DNA of 12,056 nt. It comes from an uncultured Lachnospiraceae bacterium (GTDB lineage: Bacteria; Bacillota; Clostridia; Lachnospirales; Lachnospiraceae). Of this stretch, positions 1-6,445 are shown piece after piece (position 1 is the stretch's first letter; every line of letters starts with the position of its first letter). The notes below the pieces were generated by a model. It saw nothing but the letters and a program-made list of their open reading frames with translations. It was not told the origin of the DNA and searched no databases. The translations under genes were made by a program, and so were the position numbers. The DNA is taken from positions 1 to 12,056 of the forward strand of contig CACZSB010000141.1 in assembly GCA_902783765.1 (NCBI GenBank), in the 5' to 3' direction.

Positions 1-40
1 CAATGGGTGAAGGAGAGTGTGTAATAAAGGGTTTGGCAGG

Positions 41-71
41 AAAAAGGAGGCCGCTCAGGCCTCCTTTTTTT
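41..71. terminator. Bidirectional intrinsic terminator at the end of the V-ATPase operon
   Basis: A perfect 12-bp stem (41-52 paired with 58-69, arm AAAAAGGAGGCC) encloses a 5-base loop (53-57). On the plus strand it is followed by a run of T through 71; on the minus strand the stem runs into five T's (complement of 41-45). For the leftward ATPase operon the 5' arm lies inside the last codons and stop codon of ntpD, so coding sequence and terminator are shared. The long T tract on the plus strand suggests it also stops a converging rightward gene lying left of the window, though nothing identifiable of such a gene is visible in bases 1-40. Confidence 0.85.
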
Positions 72-720
72 GTGCTTTTGCTATGTTTTCCGCCACCATC
101 ATGTCCTGGATCTTCATGAGCCGCACCTGGGTGGATCGTTCATTTTCATCCAGCTTCATGGTGATATACTTAATCTTTCCCTGGGCGTCGGGGATCATCA
201 CATGCTCCAGAGCATTCACCCGCCGCCGGGTCTTTTCGATTTCCGAGGCCATAAGGCGGCAGGTCTTTTCCACCTCCGCCAGCCGCAGCAGATCCGGCAG
301 CACCTCCTCTAAGGACTGCACCGCATCGTCCAGCTGGGGGGGCGTAAAGGCATAGCCGTAACTGTAAATATCCCCCTGATTCTCCGTGCGGGTCTTTTTT
401 TCGAACTGGGGCACCTCCACGCTCATCACATTCCGAAGGCTCATTTCCAGGTAGATCTGCTGTTTGGGGGCCATGAGGGCGGTGTTGAGCACCGCATCGG
501 AGCTGGCCGCCCGGGCCAGTACAAAATTGCCGTTGGCCCGTGCCAGCTTCTCTTCCACTTTTTCCCGGAGGGCTTTGTTTTCCCGCACCAATTCCAGGAA
601 CTGGCGCATGAGCTCGTCCCGCTTGTCCTTTAGTAATTTGTGTCCCCGGGTGGCGGTGGCCAGGCGCTTTTTCTGGCGGCCCAGCTCCATGCGGGTGGGG
701 ATGATCTGTGAGGATGCCAT
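55..720 (-). CDS. ntpD: V-type ATP synthase subunit D (central rotor shaft)
   Basis: This is the central-shaft subunit of the V1/A1 sector, which transmits rotation between the A3B3 head and the membrane ring. The 221-residue product begins MASSQIIPTRMELGRQKKRL, matching the family's conserved start (the 'PT+ EL + L+ +L' region), and is mostly two long helices that would form the antiparallel coiled coil, with a lysine/glutamate-rich C-terminus. Length is close to the usual 205-220. The frame stays open to an ATG at 822, but that adds 34 basic residues encoded by repeat-like DNA. The ATG at 720 has an AAGGA Shine-Dalgarno 8 bases upstream and gives the family N-terminus, so I chose it. It is the last gene of the operon, separated from ntpB by an unusual 134-bp gap, and its stop overlaps the terminator hairpin. 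Confidence 0.95.
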   Translation of the reverse strand: MASSQIIPTRMELGRQKKRLATATRGHKLLKDKRDELMRQFLELVRENKALREKVEEKLARANGNFVLARAASSDAVLNTALMAPKQQIYLEMSLRNVMSVEVPQFEKKTRTENQGDIYSYGYAFTPPQLDDAVQSLEEVLPDLLRLAEVEKTCRLMASEIEKTRRRVNALEHVMIPDAQGKIKYITMKLDENERSTQVRLMKIQDMMVAENIAKAQKKEA

Positions 721-752
721 ATGACTCTTCCTTGTTTTCTTCTTTCTTCTTG

Positions 753-776
753 CCCTCTCCCTGACGAGGGAGAGGG
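753..776. repeat. Perfect 10-bp hairpin, part of a REP/MITE-like module
   Basis: CCCTCTCCCT (753-762) and AGGGAGAGGG (767-776) form a perfect inverted repeat around a GACG loop. It continues rightward into 777-806 (GTGAGGCGGGTGAGGG-type sequence at 788-803). From memory, this hairpin plus a 'gaggcgggtgaggg' tail resembles non-coding modules dispersed in many Clostridia genomes; I cannot confirm copies from this window. There is no T tract on either side, so it is not an intrinsic terminator. In the operon mRNA it would form a strong hairpin between ntpB and ntpD. Confidence 0.6.
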
Positions 777-791
777 TGCCGAACAAAGTGA

Positions 792-828
792 GGCGGGTGA
801 GGGCGACTGATATCCCGCCCATGGGATA
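792..828. repeat. Alternative short stems within the ntpB-ntpD gap
   Basis: Two mutually exclusive stems are visible. GGCGGG (792-797) can pair with CCCGCC (814-819), and TATCCC (811-816) can pair with GGGATA (823-828) around a GCCCAT loop. They overlap at 814-816, so only one can form at a time. This sits between the strong hairpin at 753-776 and the motif at 826-849. Short stems like these occur by chance in GC-rich DNA, so any role is unproven. Confidence 0.35.
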
Positions 829-849
829 CTTTGCTTCGCTCAGGATGAC
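826..849 (-). repeat. GTCATCCTGAGCGAAG-type dispersed motif
   Basis: Read on the minus strand this is GTCATCCTGAGCGAAGCAAAG followed by TATC. From memory, the core GTCATcCTGAGCGAAGcgAAG is a widespread dispersed non-coding motif in many bacterial genomes. It ends 6 bases from the ntpB stop codon. Together with 753-806 it makes the ntpB-ntpD gap look like an inserted composite repeat rather than ordinary operon spacer. The number of copies elsewhere cannot be known from this window. Confidence 0.5.
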
Positions 850-854
850 ACTGC

Positions 855-2225
855 CTAAGCTTCGTAGTACAAATCCAGATACTTCTCGTCGATACGCTTT
901 AATTCCGTCCGGGGCAGCATCCGCAAAAGCTCCCAGCCGATGGACAAGGTTTCCTCAATGCTCCGGTCCGTCTGATAGCCCTGGGACACATAGCGGGTTT
1001 CGAAGGCATCCGCAAAGGCGGCATACTTTTTATCCATGGCGGTAAGGGCCGCTTCCCCCAGCACCACCATCAGCTCCTTGGCCTCCTTGCCCCGGGCATA
1101 GGCGGCAAACAGCTGGTTCAGTACATTGGAGTGATCCGCCCGGGTCTTGCCCTCCCCAATACCCTTATCTTTAAGGCGGGACAGGCTGGGCAGCACATCG
1201 ATGGGGGGCACCACATTTTTCCGGTGGAGATCCCGGCTCAGGATGATCTGTCCCTCGGTGATATAGCCCGTCAGGTCCGGGATGGGATGGGTCTTGTCGT
1301 CCTCGGGCATGGAAAGGATGGGAATCATGGTGATGGATCCGTTCTTTTCCCGCTGCCGGCCGGCGCGTTCGTACAGGGAGGCTAGGTCCGTATACATGTA
1401 ACCCGGGTAGCCCCGGCGGCCGGGGACCTCCTTCCGGGCGGCGGATACCTCCCGAAGGGCATCGGCATAGTTGGTGATATCCGTAAGGATCACCAGCACA
1501 TGCATGTTTTTCTCGAAGGCCAGATATTCCGCGGCGGTAAGGGCCATCCGGGGGGTGGCGATCCGCTCCACCGCCGGGTCGTTGGCCAGATTGATAAAGA
1601 GCACCGTCCGTTCAATGGCCCCGGACTGGCGGAAGCTTTCCACAAAGAAGTTGGATTCTTCAAAGGTAATACCCATGGCGGCGAACACCACCGCAAAGGG
1701 CTCGGAGGTGCCCCGAACCTTGGCCTGGCGGGCGATCTGGGCCGCCAGCTGGGCATGGGGCAGGCCGGAAGCGGAAAAGATGGGCAGCTTTTGGCCCCGA
1801 ACCAGGGTATTTAAGCCGTCAATGGCGGAAACTCCCGTCTGAATAAACTCCTGGGGATAGGCTCGGGCGGCGGGATTCATAGGCAGACCGTTAATATCAT
1901 TGCGGGCCTCAGGCAGAATCTCCGGCCCGTCGTCAATGGGACGGCCCAGCCCGTCAAAGACCCGGCCCAGCATATCCTCGGAAACCCCCAGCTCCATGCT
2001 GCGGCCCAGGAAACGAACCTTGCTGCTGTCCAGGTTCAGACCGGTGGAGGATTCGAAAAGCTGCACCAGGGCATTGCCCCCGTTGATTTCCAGCACCTTG
2101 CAGCGGCGTTTTTCACCGTTTGCCAGCTCGATTTCTCCCAGCTCGTCATAGGAGACGCCCTCCACGCCTTTCACCAGCATCAGGGGGCCGGCCACTTCTT
2201 CTATGGTGCGATATTCCTTAGGCAT
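855..2225 (-). CDS. ntpB: V-type ATP synthase subunit B (regulatory/non-catalytic head subunit)
   Basis: Subunit B alternates with A in the A3B3 head and supplies the arginine finger to the catalytic site. The product is 456 residues, near the 458 of Enterococcus hirae NtpB. It has the N-terminal beta-barrel (about 1-75), then a nucleotide-binding fold with a degenerate P-loop (FSASGLPHA, 150-158) that lacks the GKT of subunit A, as expected. The ATPase alpha/beta signature PPIDVLPSLS is at 340-349, directly followed by Arg350, which matches the E. hirae arginine finger in identity and numbering. The start codon shares one base with the ntpA stop (TAATG), and a strong AAGGAGG lies 7 bases upstream, inside the end of ntpA, so translation is probably coupled to A at equal stoichiometry. 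Confidence 0.98.
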   Translation of the reverse strand: MPKEYRTIEEVAGPLMLVKGVEGVSYDELGEIELANGEKRRCKVLEINGGNALVQLFESSTGLNLDSSKVRFLGRSMELGVSEDMLGRVFDGLGRPIDDGPEILPEARNDINGLPMNPAARAYPQEFIQTGVSAIDGLNTLVRGQKLPIFSASGLPHAQLAAQIARQAKVRGTSEPFAVVFAAMGITFEESNFFVESFRQSGAIERTVLFINLANDPAVERIATPRMALTAAEYLAFEKNMHVLVILTDITNYADALREVSAARKEVPGRRGYPGYMYTDLASLYERAGRQREKNGSITMIPILSMPEDDKTHPIPDLTGYITEGQIILSRDLHRKNVVPPIDVLPSLSRLKDKGIGEGKTRADHSNVLNQLFAAYARGKEAKELMVVLGEAALTAMDKKYAAFADAFETRYVSQGYQTDRSIEETLSIGWELLRMLPRTELKRIDEKYLDLYYEA

Positions 2226-3994
2226 TATTCATCCTCCTTCCGCAGCAGGGCATCCAGCTCCGCTTTCAGAGCGCCCCGTACCTCTTCGTAGGCAGCGGAA
2301 ACCGCTCCTTCGGGGGTGTATTTGTAGCGGCCGATTTCCTCCCGGACGGCCAGACCCACTAGGGCCTCAATATCCGCCCCTTTGGCAAGGGCGGCGGCGG
2401 CTTCGTCATAATAAGCCAGCACCAGCTGCATCATGCGGTATTGCTTCTCTAAAGAGGTGTAGGTATCAATTTCATGGAAGGAGTTCTGATGCAGAAAGTC
2501 CTCCCGAATGGACCGGGCCGCCTCTAATTTCAGGCGCTCGGGGGCGGATAGGGCGTCCATACCCACCAGCTGCACGATTTCCTGAAGCTCGCTTTCCTCC
2601 TGAAGCAGGCGCATGAGCCGATTGCGGCATTCCATCCAGTCTCCGTAAACATTTCCGTTGAACCAGTCTTCCATATTGTCCAGATACAGGGAATAGCTGG
2701 TAAGCCAGTTAATGGCGGGAAAGTGCCGCCGGTAGGCCAGGGCGGAATCCAGACTCCAGAAAACCTTTACGATCCGCAGGGTGGCCTGGGAAACGGGCTC
2801 GGAAATGTCGCCCCCGGCCGGGGAAACGGCACCGATAACGGAAAGGGCTCCTGTGCGGCCTTCCCGGCCCAGGGTTTCCACCATGCCCGCCCGTTCATAG
2901 AACTGGGCCAGCCGGGAACCCAAATAGGCGGGATAGCCCTCTTCTCCGGGCATTTCCTGGAGCCGGCCGCTCATTTCCCGAAGGGCCTCCGCCCAGCGGG
3001 AGGTGGAGTCTGCCATCAGGGCCACGGAATAGCCCATATCCCGGAAATATTCCGCCACGGTGATCCCCGTATAAATGGAGGCTTCCCGGGCCGCCACGGG
3101 CATATCGGAGGTGTTGGCAATCAGCACCGTCCGTTCCATCAGGGAACGGCCGGTCTTGGGGTCCTTCAGTTCCGGGAATTCGTTCAGCACATCGGTCATT
3201 TCGTTGCCCCGTTCCCCGCAGCCGATATAGACCACAATATCAGCATCGGCCCATTTGGCCAGCTGATGCTGGATCACGGTCTTGCCGGAGCCGAAGGGGC
3301 CGGGCACCGCCGCCACGCCCCCCTTGGCAATGGGGAACATGGTATCCACCACCCGCTGACCCGTGATCAGGGGCTGGGTGGGGGACATTTTCTTTTTATA
3401 GGGACGACCCTTTCGCACTGGCCATTTCTGCATCAGGGTCAGGGGCCGCTCGCCGGCCTCCGTCTCTAAAAGGCAGACCTGGTCGGTGACGGTAAAATCA
3501 CCCTCCCGGATTTCCTTGATCCGGCCGGAAATCCCCGGGGGTACCATGATTTTATGGAGCACCACGGCAGTCTCCTGCACCGTGCCGATCACATCCCCTT
3601 CCTCCACCTCATCCCCTTCCGCCAGAAGGGGGGTGAAATGCCATTTGATATGGCGCTTTAGGGAGGGCACCTCCACGCCCCGGGTCAGCAGATTGCTTCC
3701 GGTAGCAGATAAAATGTCGTCCAGAGGCCGTTGGATTCCGTCGTAAATGCTTTGGATCAGACCCGGCCCCAGCTCCACGCTAAGGGGCATGCCCGTGGAT
3801 TCCACCGGGGCCCCGGGCCCTAAGCCGGAAGTCTCCTCATAGACCTGAACGGATGCCTCGTCTCCGTGCATCTCAATGATCTCGCCGATGAGCCGGCGTT
3901 CGGAAACCCGGACCACATCGAACATATTGGCGTCCCGCATGCCGGTGGCCACCACCAGGGGGCCGGCCACTTTTTTGATGATACCCTTGCTCAT
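2225..3994 (-). CDS. ntpA: V-type ATP synthase subunit A (catalytic)
   Basis: This is the catalytic ATPase subunit of the V1/A1 head. The product is 589 residues, normal for the family and with no intein. Visible elements in order are the N-terminal beta-barrel (about 1-70), the V/A-specific non-homologous bulge region (about 110-190, including GDEVEEGDVIGTVQE), the Walker A loop GPFGSGKT (232-239, Lys238), the catalytic glutamate in GCGERGNEM (Glu261, Arg262), and the conserved block SRWAEALREMSGRL...EMPGEEGYPAYL (332-357). Lys238, Glu261 and Arg262 fall at the same numbers as in E. hirae NtpA. The start is 19 bp from the ntpG stop, with AAAGG about 11 bases upstream, a slightly long spacing. 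The end overlaps ntpB by one base. Confidence 0.98.
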   Translation of the reverse strand: MSKGIIKKVAGPLVVATGMRDANMFDVVRVSERRLIGEIIEMHGDEASVQVYEETSGLGPGAPVESTGMPLSVELGPGLIQSIYDGIQRPLDDILSATGSNLLTRGVEVPSLKRHIKWHFTPLLAEGDEVEEGDVIGTVQETAVVLHKIMVPPGISGRIKEIREGDFTVTDQVCLLETEAGERPLTLMQKWPVRKGRPYKKKMSPTQPLITGQRVVDTMFPIAKGGVAAVPGPFGSGKTVIQHQLAKWADADIVVYIGCGERGNEMTDVLNEFPELKDPKTGRSLMERTVLIANTSDMPVAAREASIYTGITVAEYFRDMGYSVALMADSTSRWAEALREMSGRLQEMPGEEGYPAYLGSRLAQFYERAGMVETLGREGRTGALSVIGAVSPAGGDISEPVSQATLRIVKVFWSLDSALAYRRHFPAINWLTSYSLYLDNMEDWFNGNVYGDWMECRNRLMRLLQEESELQEIVQLVGMDALSAPERLKLEAARSIREDFLHQNSFHEIDTYTSLEKQYRMMQLVLAYYDEAAAALAKGADIEALVGLAVREEIGRYKYTPEGAVSAAYEEVRGALKAELDALLRKEDE

Positions 3995-4013
3995 ATGGTC
4001 TTTAACCTTTCTC

Positions 4014-4334
4014 TTAATCTTCCTTGAATATGATATCGGAGCCCACAGCCCGTTCCACGGATTTTCTCACCTGATTCATGCCGATGCCCGTGTTGCCGGC
4101 CACCCCTGGGATGGGGATCAGAGCCGGCAGGAGGCTCCCTTCGTAGCGGGCCAGGGTCTCAGGCATTTTGGAAGCCAGAGCCTCGGTGATATAAATCACC
4201 CCAAAGCCCTCCTCCCAGAGCCTTTTGATCAGCTTTTCCCCCTCCAGGGGATCCGTCACCGGGCAGGTTTTCACCCCCAGGGCCGCAAAGCCGTAAATGC
4301 TGTCATAATCTCCCATTACCGCAATATTAAGCAT
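4014..4334 (-). CDS. ntpG: V-type ATP synthase subunit F (rotor shaft partner of D)
   Basis: Subunit F binds subunit D in the central rotor and stimulates ATPase activity. It is called NtpG in the Enterococcus scheme and AtpF in others. The 106-residue product is typical in length. It starts with the expected beta strand and loop (MLNIAVMGDYDSIYGFAALG) and carries the family's late PALIPIPG segment with nearby glycines (about 90-100). Its start lies inside the end of ntpC (8-bp overlap), and an AAGGGA Shine-Dalgarno sits 5 bases upstream. A 19-bp gap separates it from ntpA. Confidence 0.93.
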   Translation of the reverse strand: MLNIAVMGDYDSIYGFAALGVKTCPVTDPLEGEKLIKRLWEEGFGVIYITEALASKMPETLARYEGSLLPALIPIPGVAGNTGIGMNQVRKSVERAVGSDIIFKED

Positions 4335-5298
4335 AACTGTCCCTTATATTTTCCCTCAGAAGCGCCTCCGGCAAATGGTTCAGTTTGCCGGAAAGGAGCA
4401 GCCTCACGGATTTGATTTCGCATTCCCGGGCGATCACATAGGCCGCCAGGGGGCCCGGCTTTTCCGACTCATTACGCTGGGGCCGGATCCGCTCTATCAA
4501 TAAATTGTCGCAGGCGCATTCAAAGGCACTCATGGAGCGCCGTAATGCCTCGGAAAGGACCCAAAAGGCGCCGGTGCTCAAATAATCCGCCACCGCCTGA
4601 CGGCCCCCCAGGGCGCTTTCCGCCAGGGCATGGCTGCTTAGCTCCGGCATATCCACCAGCATGGCCTGGATCTCCTCCAGATTCCGGCCGCCTGCGGCCC
4701 CCCGCAAAGCGGTGCGGATATTGGCAGCGGCCATCCTCACCTGGGCGTATTCCCGAAGCACCGGATCCGGGGCCTTTTCCCCTGCCTCCAGCAGGGCCTC
4801 CAGGGCCGCCTTGTCCAGAATAATATCGCAAAGCTGGCCGTCTCCCGTCCGGGCCAATACCTCCGTGGCCTCCCGGGCCGCCCCCTGCATGGCCTCCGGC
4901 AGGGGATCAAAATCCTGCTCCTCCACCGCCCGGCGAATAAGGGCCAGGGGCAGGGTGCCCCCCTCCTGGTAGAGCCGTTCCGGGGACAGGGGTGAATCGG
5001 TGTAAAACTGTTTGATGGCGGCTTTGAGATTGTGATAATCCCGGCTCAGCCGCAGGGTATCCAGCAGGGTGGAGCCGGGAATCAGCTCCTCCATAAGATC
5101 CCAGGCCTTCTTTTCCTCGCTGCGCAGCATTTCCTCCCCGCTTTGGGCGGCGGAGGGGTCTCCCCAGCCCTTATCCCGCAGGAAGGTCAGGGCCGATGCG
5201 TAATCCGGCTCGGCCAGCAGCTGTTCGTAATCGTTTCCGCTGAGCAGGTCGTTTTCCCGCAGGCGGATCCGGGCATCCTCGTAAATGTAATCCTTCAT
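4327..5298 (-). CDS. ntpC: V-type ATP synthase subunit C (rotor-ring adaptor, d-like)
   Basis: Subunit C is the funnel-shaped socket joining the D/F shaft to the membrane K ring (homologue of eukaryotic subunit d). The 323-residue product is helix-rich, with YEDARIRLRENDLL near the start and LRLSRDYHNLKAAIKQFY around 80-100, the latter typical of the AC39/subunit C family ('D+ N++ +++'). The start is an ATGA overlap with the ntpE stop. Only a weak AGGAC-like Shine-Dalgarno lies upstream, so initiation probably relies on ribosomes finishing ntpE. The stop overlaps the start of ntpG by 8 bases. The assignment rests on sequence pattern plus invariant operon position. Confidence 0.93.
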   Translation of the reverse strand: MKDYIYEDARIRLRENDLLSGNDYEQLLAEPDYASALTFLRDKGWGDPSAAQSGEEMLRSEEKKAWDLMEELIPGSTLLDTLRLSRDYHNLKAAIKQFYTDSPLSPERLYQEGGTLPLALIRRAVEEQDFDPLPEAMQGAAREATEVLARTGDGQLCDIILDKAALEALLEAGEKAPDPVLREYAQVRMAAANIRTALRGAAGGRNLEEIQAMLVDMPELSSHALAESALGGRQAVADYLSTGAFWVLSEALRRSMSAFECACDNLLIERIRPQRNESEKPGPLAAYVIARECEIKSVRLLLSGKLNHLPEALLRENIRDSYA

Positions 5299-5906
5299 GG
5301 AGCGTCCTGTTCCTGGGCAAATAAAACAGCGCAGACGGCATCCTTTAATTCATCGGCCCGGGCTTCGAAAATAGCCCTCAGGGAGCCGTTTTCCAGTATA
5401 CCGCCGTAGCTTAAAAGAAAACCGCCGTCGATATCCGCGGGATCGTGGGAAAGCATCAGACTGCCCCCTTTCTTGGCCGCCAGGGCCCGGATCTTTTCAA
5501 CAAAATCCCCGGGGAGCCGGTCCAAATCCCGATCATTCAGCTGCAGGACCCCCTCTCCGGGGCCCGCCTGCTTTTCCAATTGCTGGTAAAGAAAGGCAAA
5601 ATACTCCTCCCGGGGCAGGTCCTTTAGGCGCTCGTAGGCCAGATCCAGGCTTTCCTGAACCAGCTCGCCCCTTACCTTAAGCAGGGCCCGGCGGTGGCGG
5701 GCAGCCAGGGCCGTCTCCAGGCGCCGAGCCTCTTCTTTTTCCTGAAGCTCCGCCTTTTTCTGTCCCTCGTTTATGATCTGGGCCGCCTCTTTTTCCGCCG
5801 CGGAAAGGATCTCTGCCTCCCGGGCCCGGGCCTCCTGCAAAAGGGCAGCGGTCTGAGCCTGGGTCTCGTCCTCAATATGTTTTAAAATCTTTTCGGTTCC
5901 GGTCAT
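5295..5906 (-). CDS. ntpE: V-type ATP synthase subunit E (peripheral stalk)
   Basis: Subunit E pairs with the G/H-like coiled-coil protein to form the peripheral stalks that hold the A3B3 head still. The 203-residue product has a long charged N-terminal helix rich in Ala, Glu, Lys and Gln (about 1-95, heterodimeric coiled coil) followed by a globular C-terminal domain (about 100-203) with the typical GGFLLSYGGILENGSLRAIFE segment (161-181). A strong AAGGAG sits 5 bases before the ATG. It follows ntpK by 17 bp and its TGA overlaps the ntpC ATG by four bases. Confidence 0.94.
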   Translation of the reverse strand: MTGTEKILKHIEDETQAQTAALLQEARAREAEILSAAEKEAAQIINEGQKKAELQEKEEARRLETALAARHRRALLKVRGELVQESLDLAYERLKDLPREEYFAFLYQQLEKQAGPGEGVLQLNDRDLDRLPGDFVEKIRALAAKKGGSLMLSHDPADIDGGFLLSYGGILENGSLRAIFEARADELKDAVCAVLFAQEQDAP

Positions 5907-5923
5907 GGGAGCTCCTTAATGGT

Positions 5924-6445
5924 TTAGAGCTGGGCTACCGTCAGGATCGATACCAGCAGCGCCAAAATGGCGTAGGTTTCCACCATGGCGGGCAGCAGCA
6001 TAGCTTTGCCGAAGGTCTTGGGATTCTTGCCTAAAAGACCGATGGAGGCCACGGAGGTCTTGCCCTGATGAATGGCGGACATAAGACCCACCACTGCGAT
6101 GGGCAGACAGGCGGCCAAATATAAAAGACCAGTCTGGGCATCGGGGCGGGTGCCGCCTAAAATGCCAATCTTGCCTAAAGCCACGAAAGCCACCAGCAGA
6201 CCGTAAATACCCTGGGTGCCGGGCAGCAGCTGCAGGATCAGCACCTTGGCGAAAAGCTCCGGCTTTTCCGACAGCACCCCGGCGGCGGCCCGGCCGCCCA
6301 TGCCCACGCCGATGGCGGAGCCGATACCGGCCAGCAGGGTAGCCAGGGCTACACCGATCAGGGCGTAAACCACCCCCATCTGATCGGTCAGGACATTGAC
6401 AGTTTCCGCGACTTCGGTGGCTGAGGCTATCAATACATTACCCAT
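5924..6445 (-). CDS. ntpK: V-type ATP synthase subunit K (membrane rotor ring, Na+-type)
   Basis: Subunit K is the 16-kDa double-hairpin proteolipid that forms the ion-carrying ring. The 173-residue product has four hydrophobic helices (about 23-48, 66-92, 104-125 and 146-170). Helix 2 carries LQLLPGTQG and helix 4 carries the ion-binding carboxylate, Glu156 in MVETYAI; as usual for this family, helix 2 has no carboxylate. Leu74, Thr77, Gln78, Gln127 and Glu156 correspond to the five E. hirae Na+ ligands (Leu61, Thr64, Gln65, Gln110, Glu139), so Na+ coupling is inferred. The N-terminus is about 11 residues longer than in E. hirae, but the start has GGAGG 9 bases upstream and an 8-bp overlap with ntpI, so I kept it. 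Confidence 0.97.
   Translation of the reverse strand: MGNVLIASATEVAETVNVLTDQMGVVYALIGVALATLLAGIGSAIGVGMGGRAAAGVLSEKPELFAKVLILQLLPGTQGIYGLLVAFVALGKIGILGGTRPDAQTGLLYLAACLPIAVVGLMSAIHQGKTSVASIGLLGKNPKTFGKAMLLPAMVETYAILALLVSILTVAQL

Noticed and set aside
2723..3469. A 248-codon open frame on the plus strand, antisense to ntpA
   Set aside because: It is rich in Gly, His, Pro and Gln with no recognisable domain and lies fully inside the strongly conserved ntpA. Long antisense frames are expected in GC-rich coding DNA.
2225..3994. Possible intein in ntpA, as seen in some V/A-ATPase A subunits
   Set aside because: The P-loop region is uninterrupted and the 589-residue length is normal.
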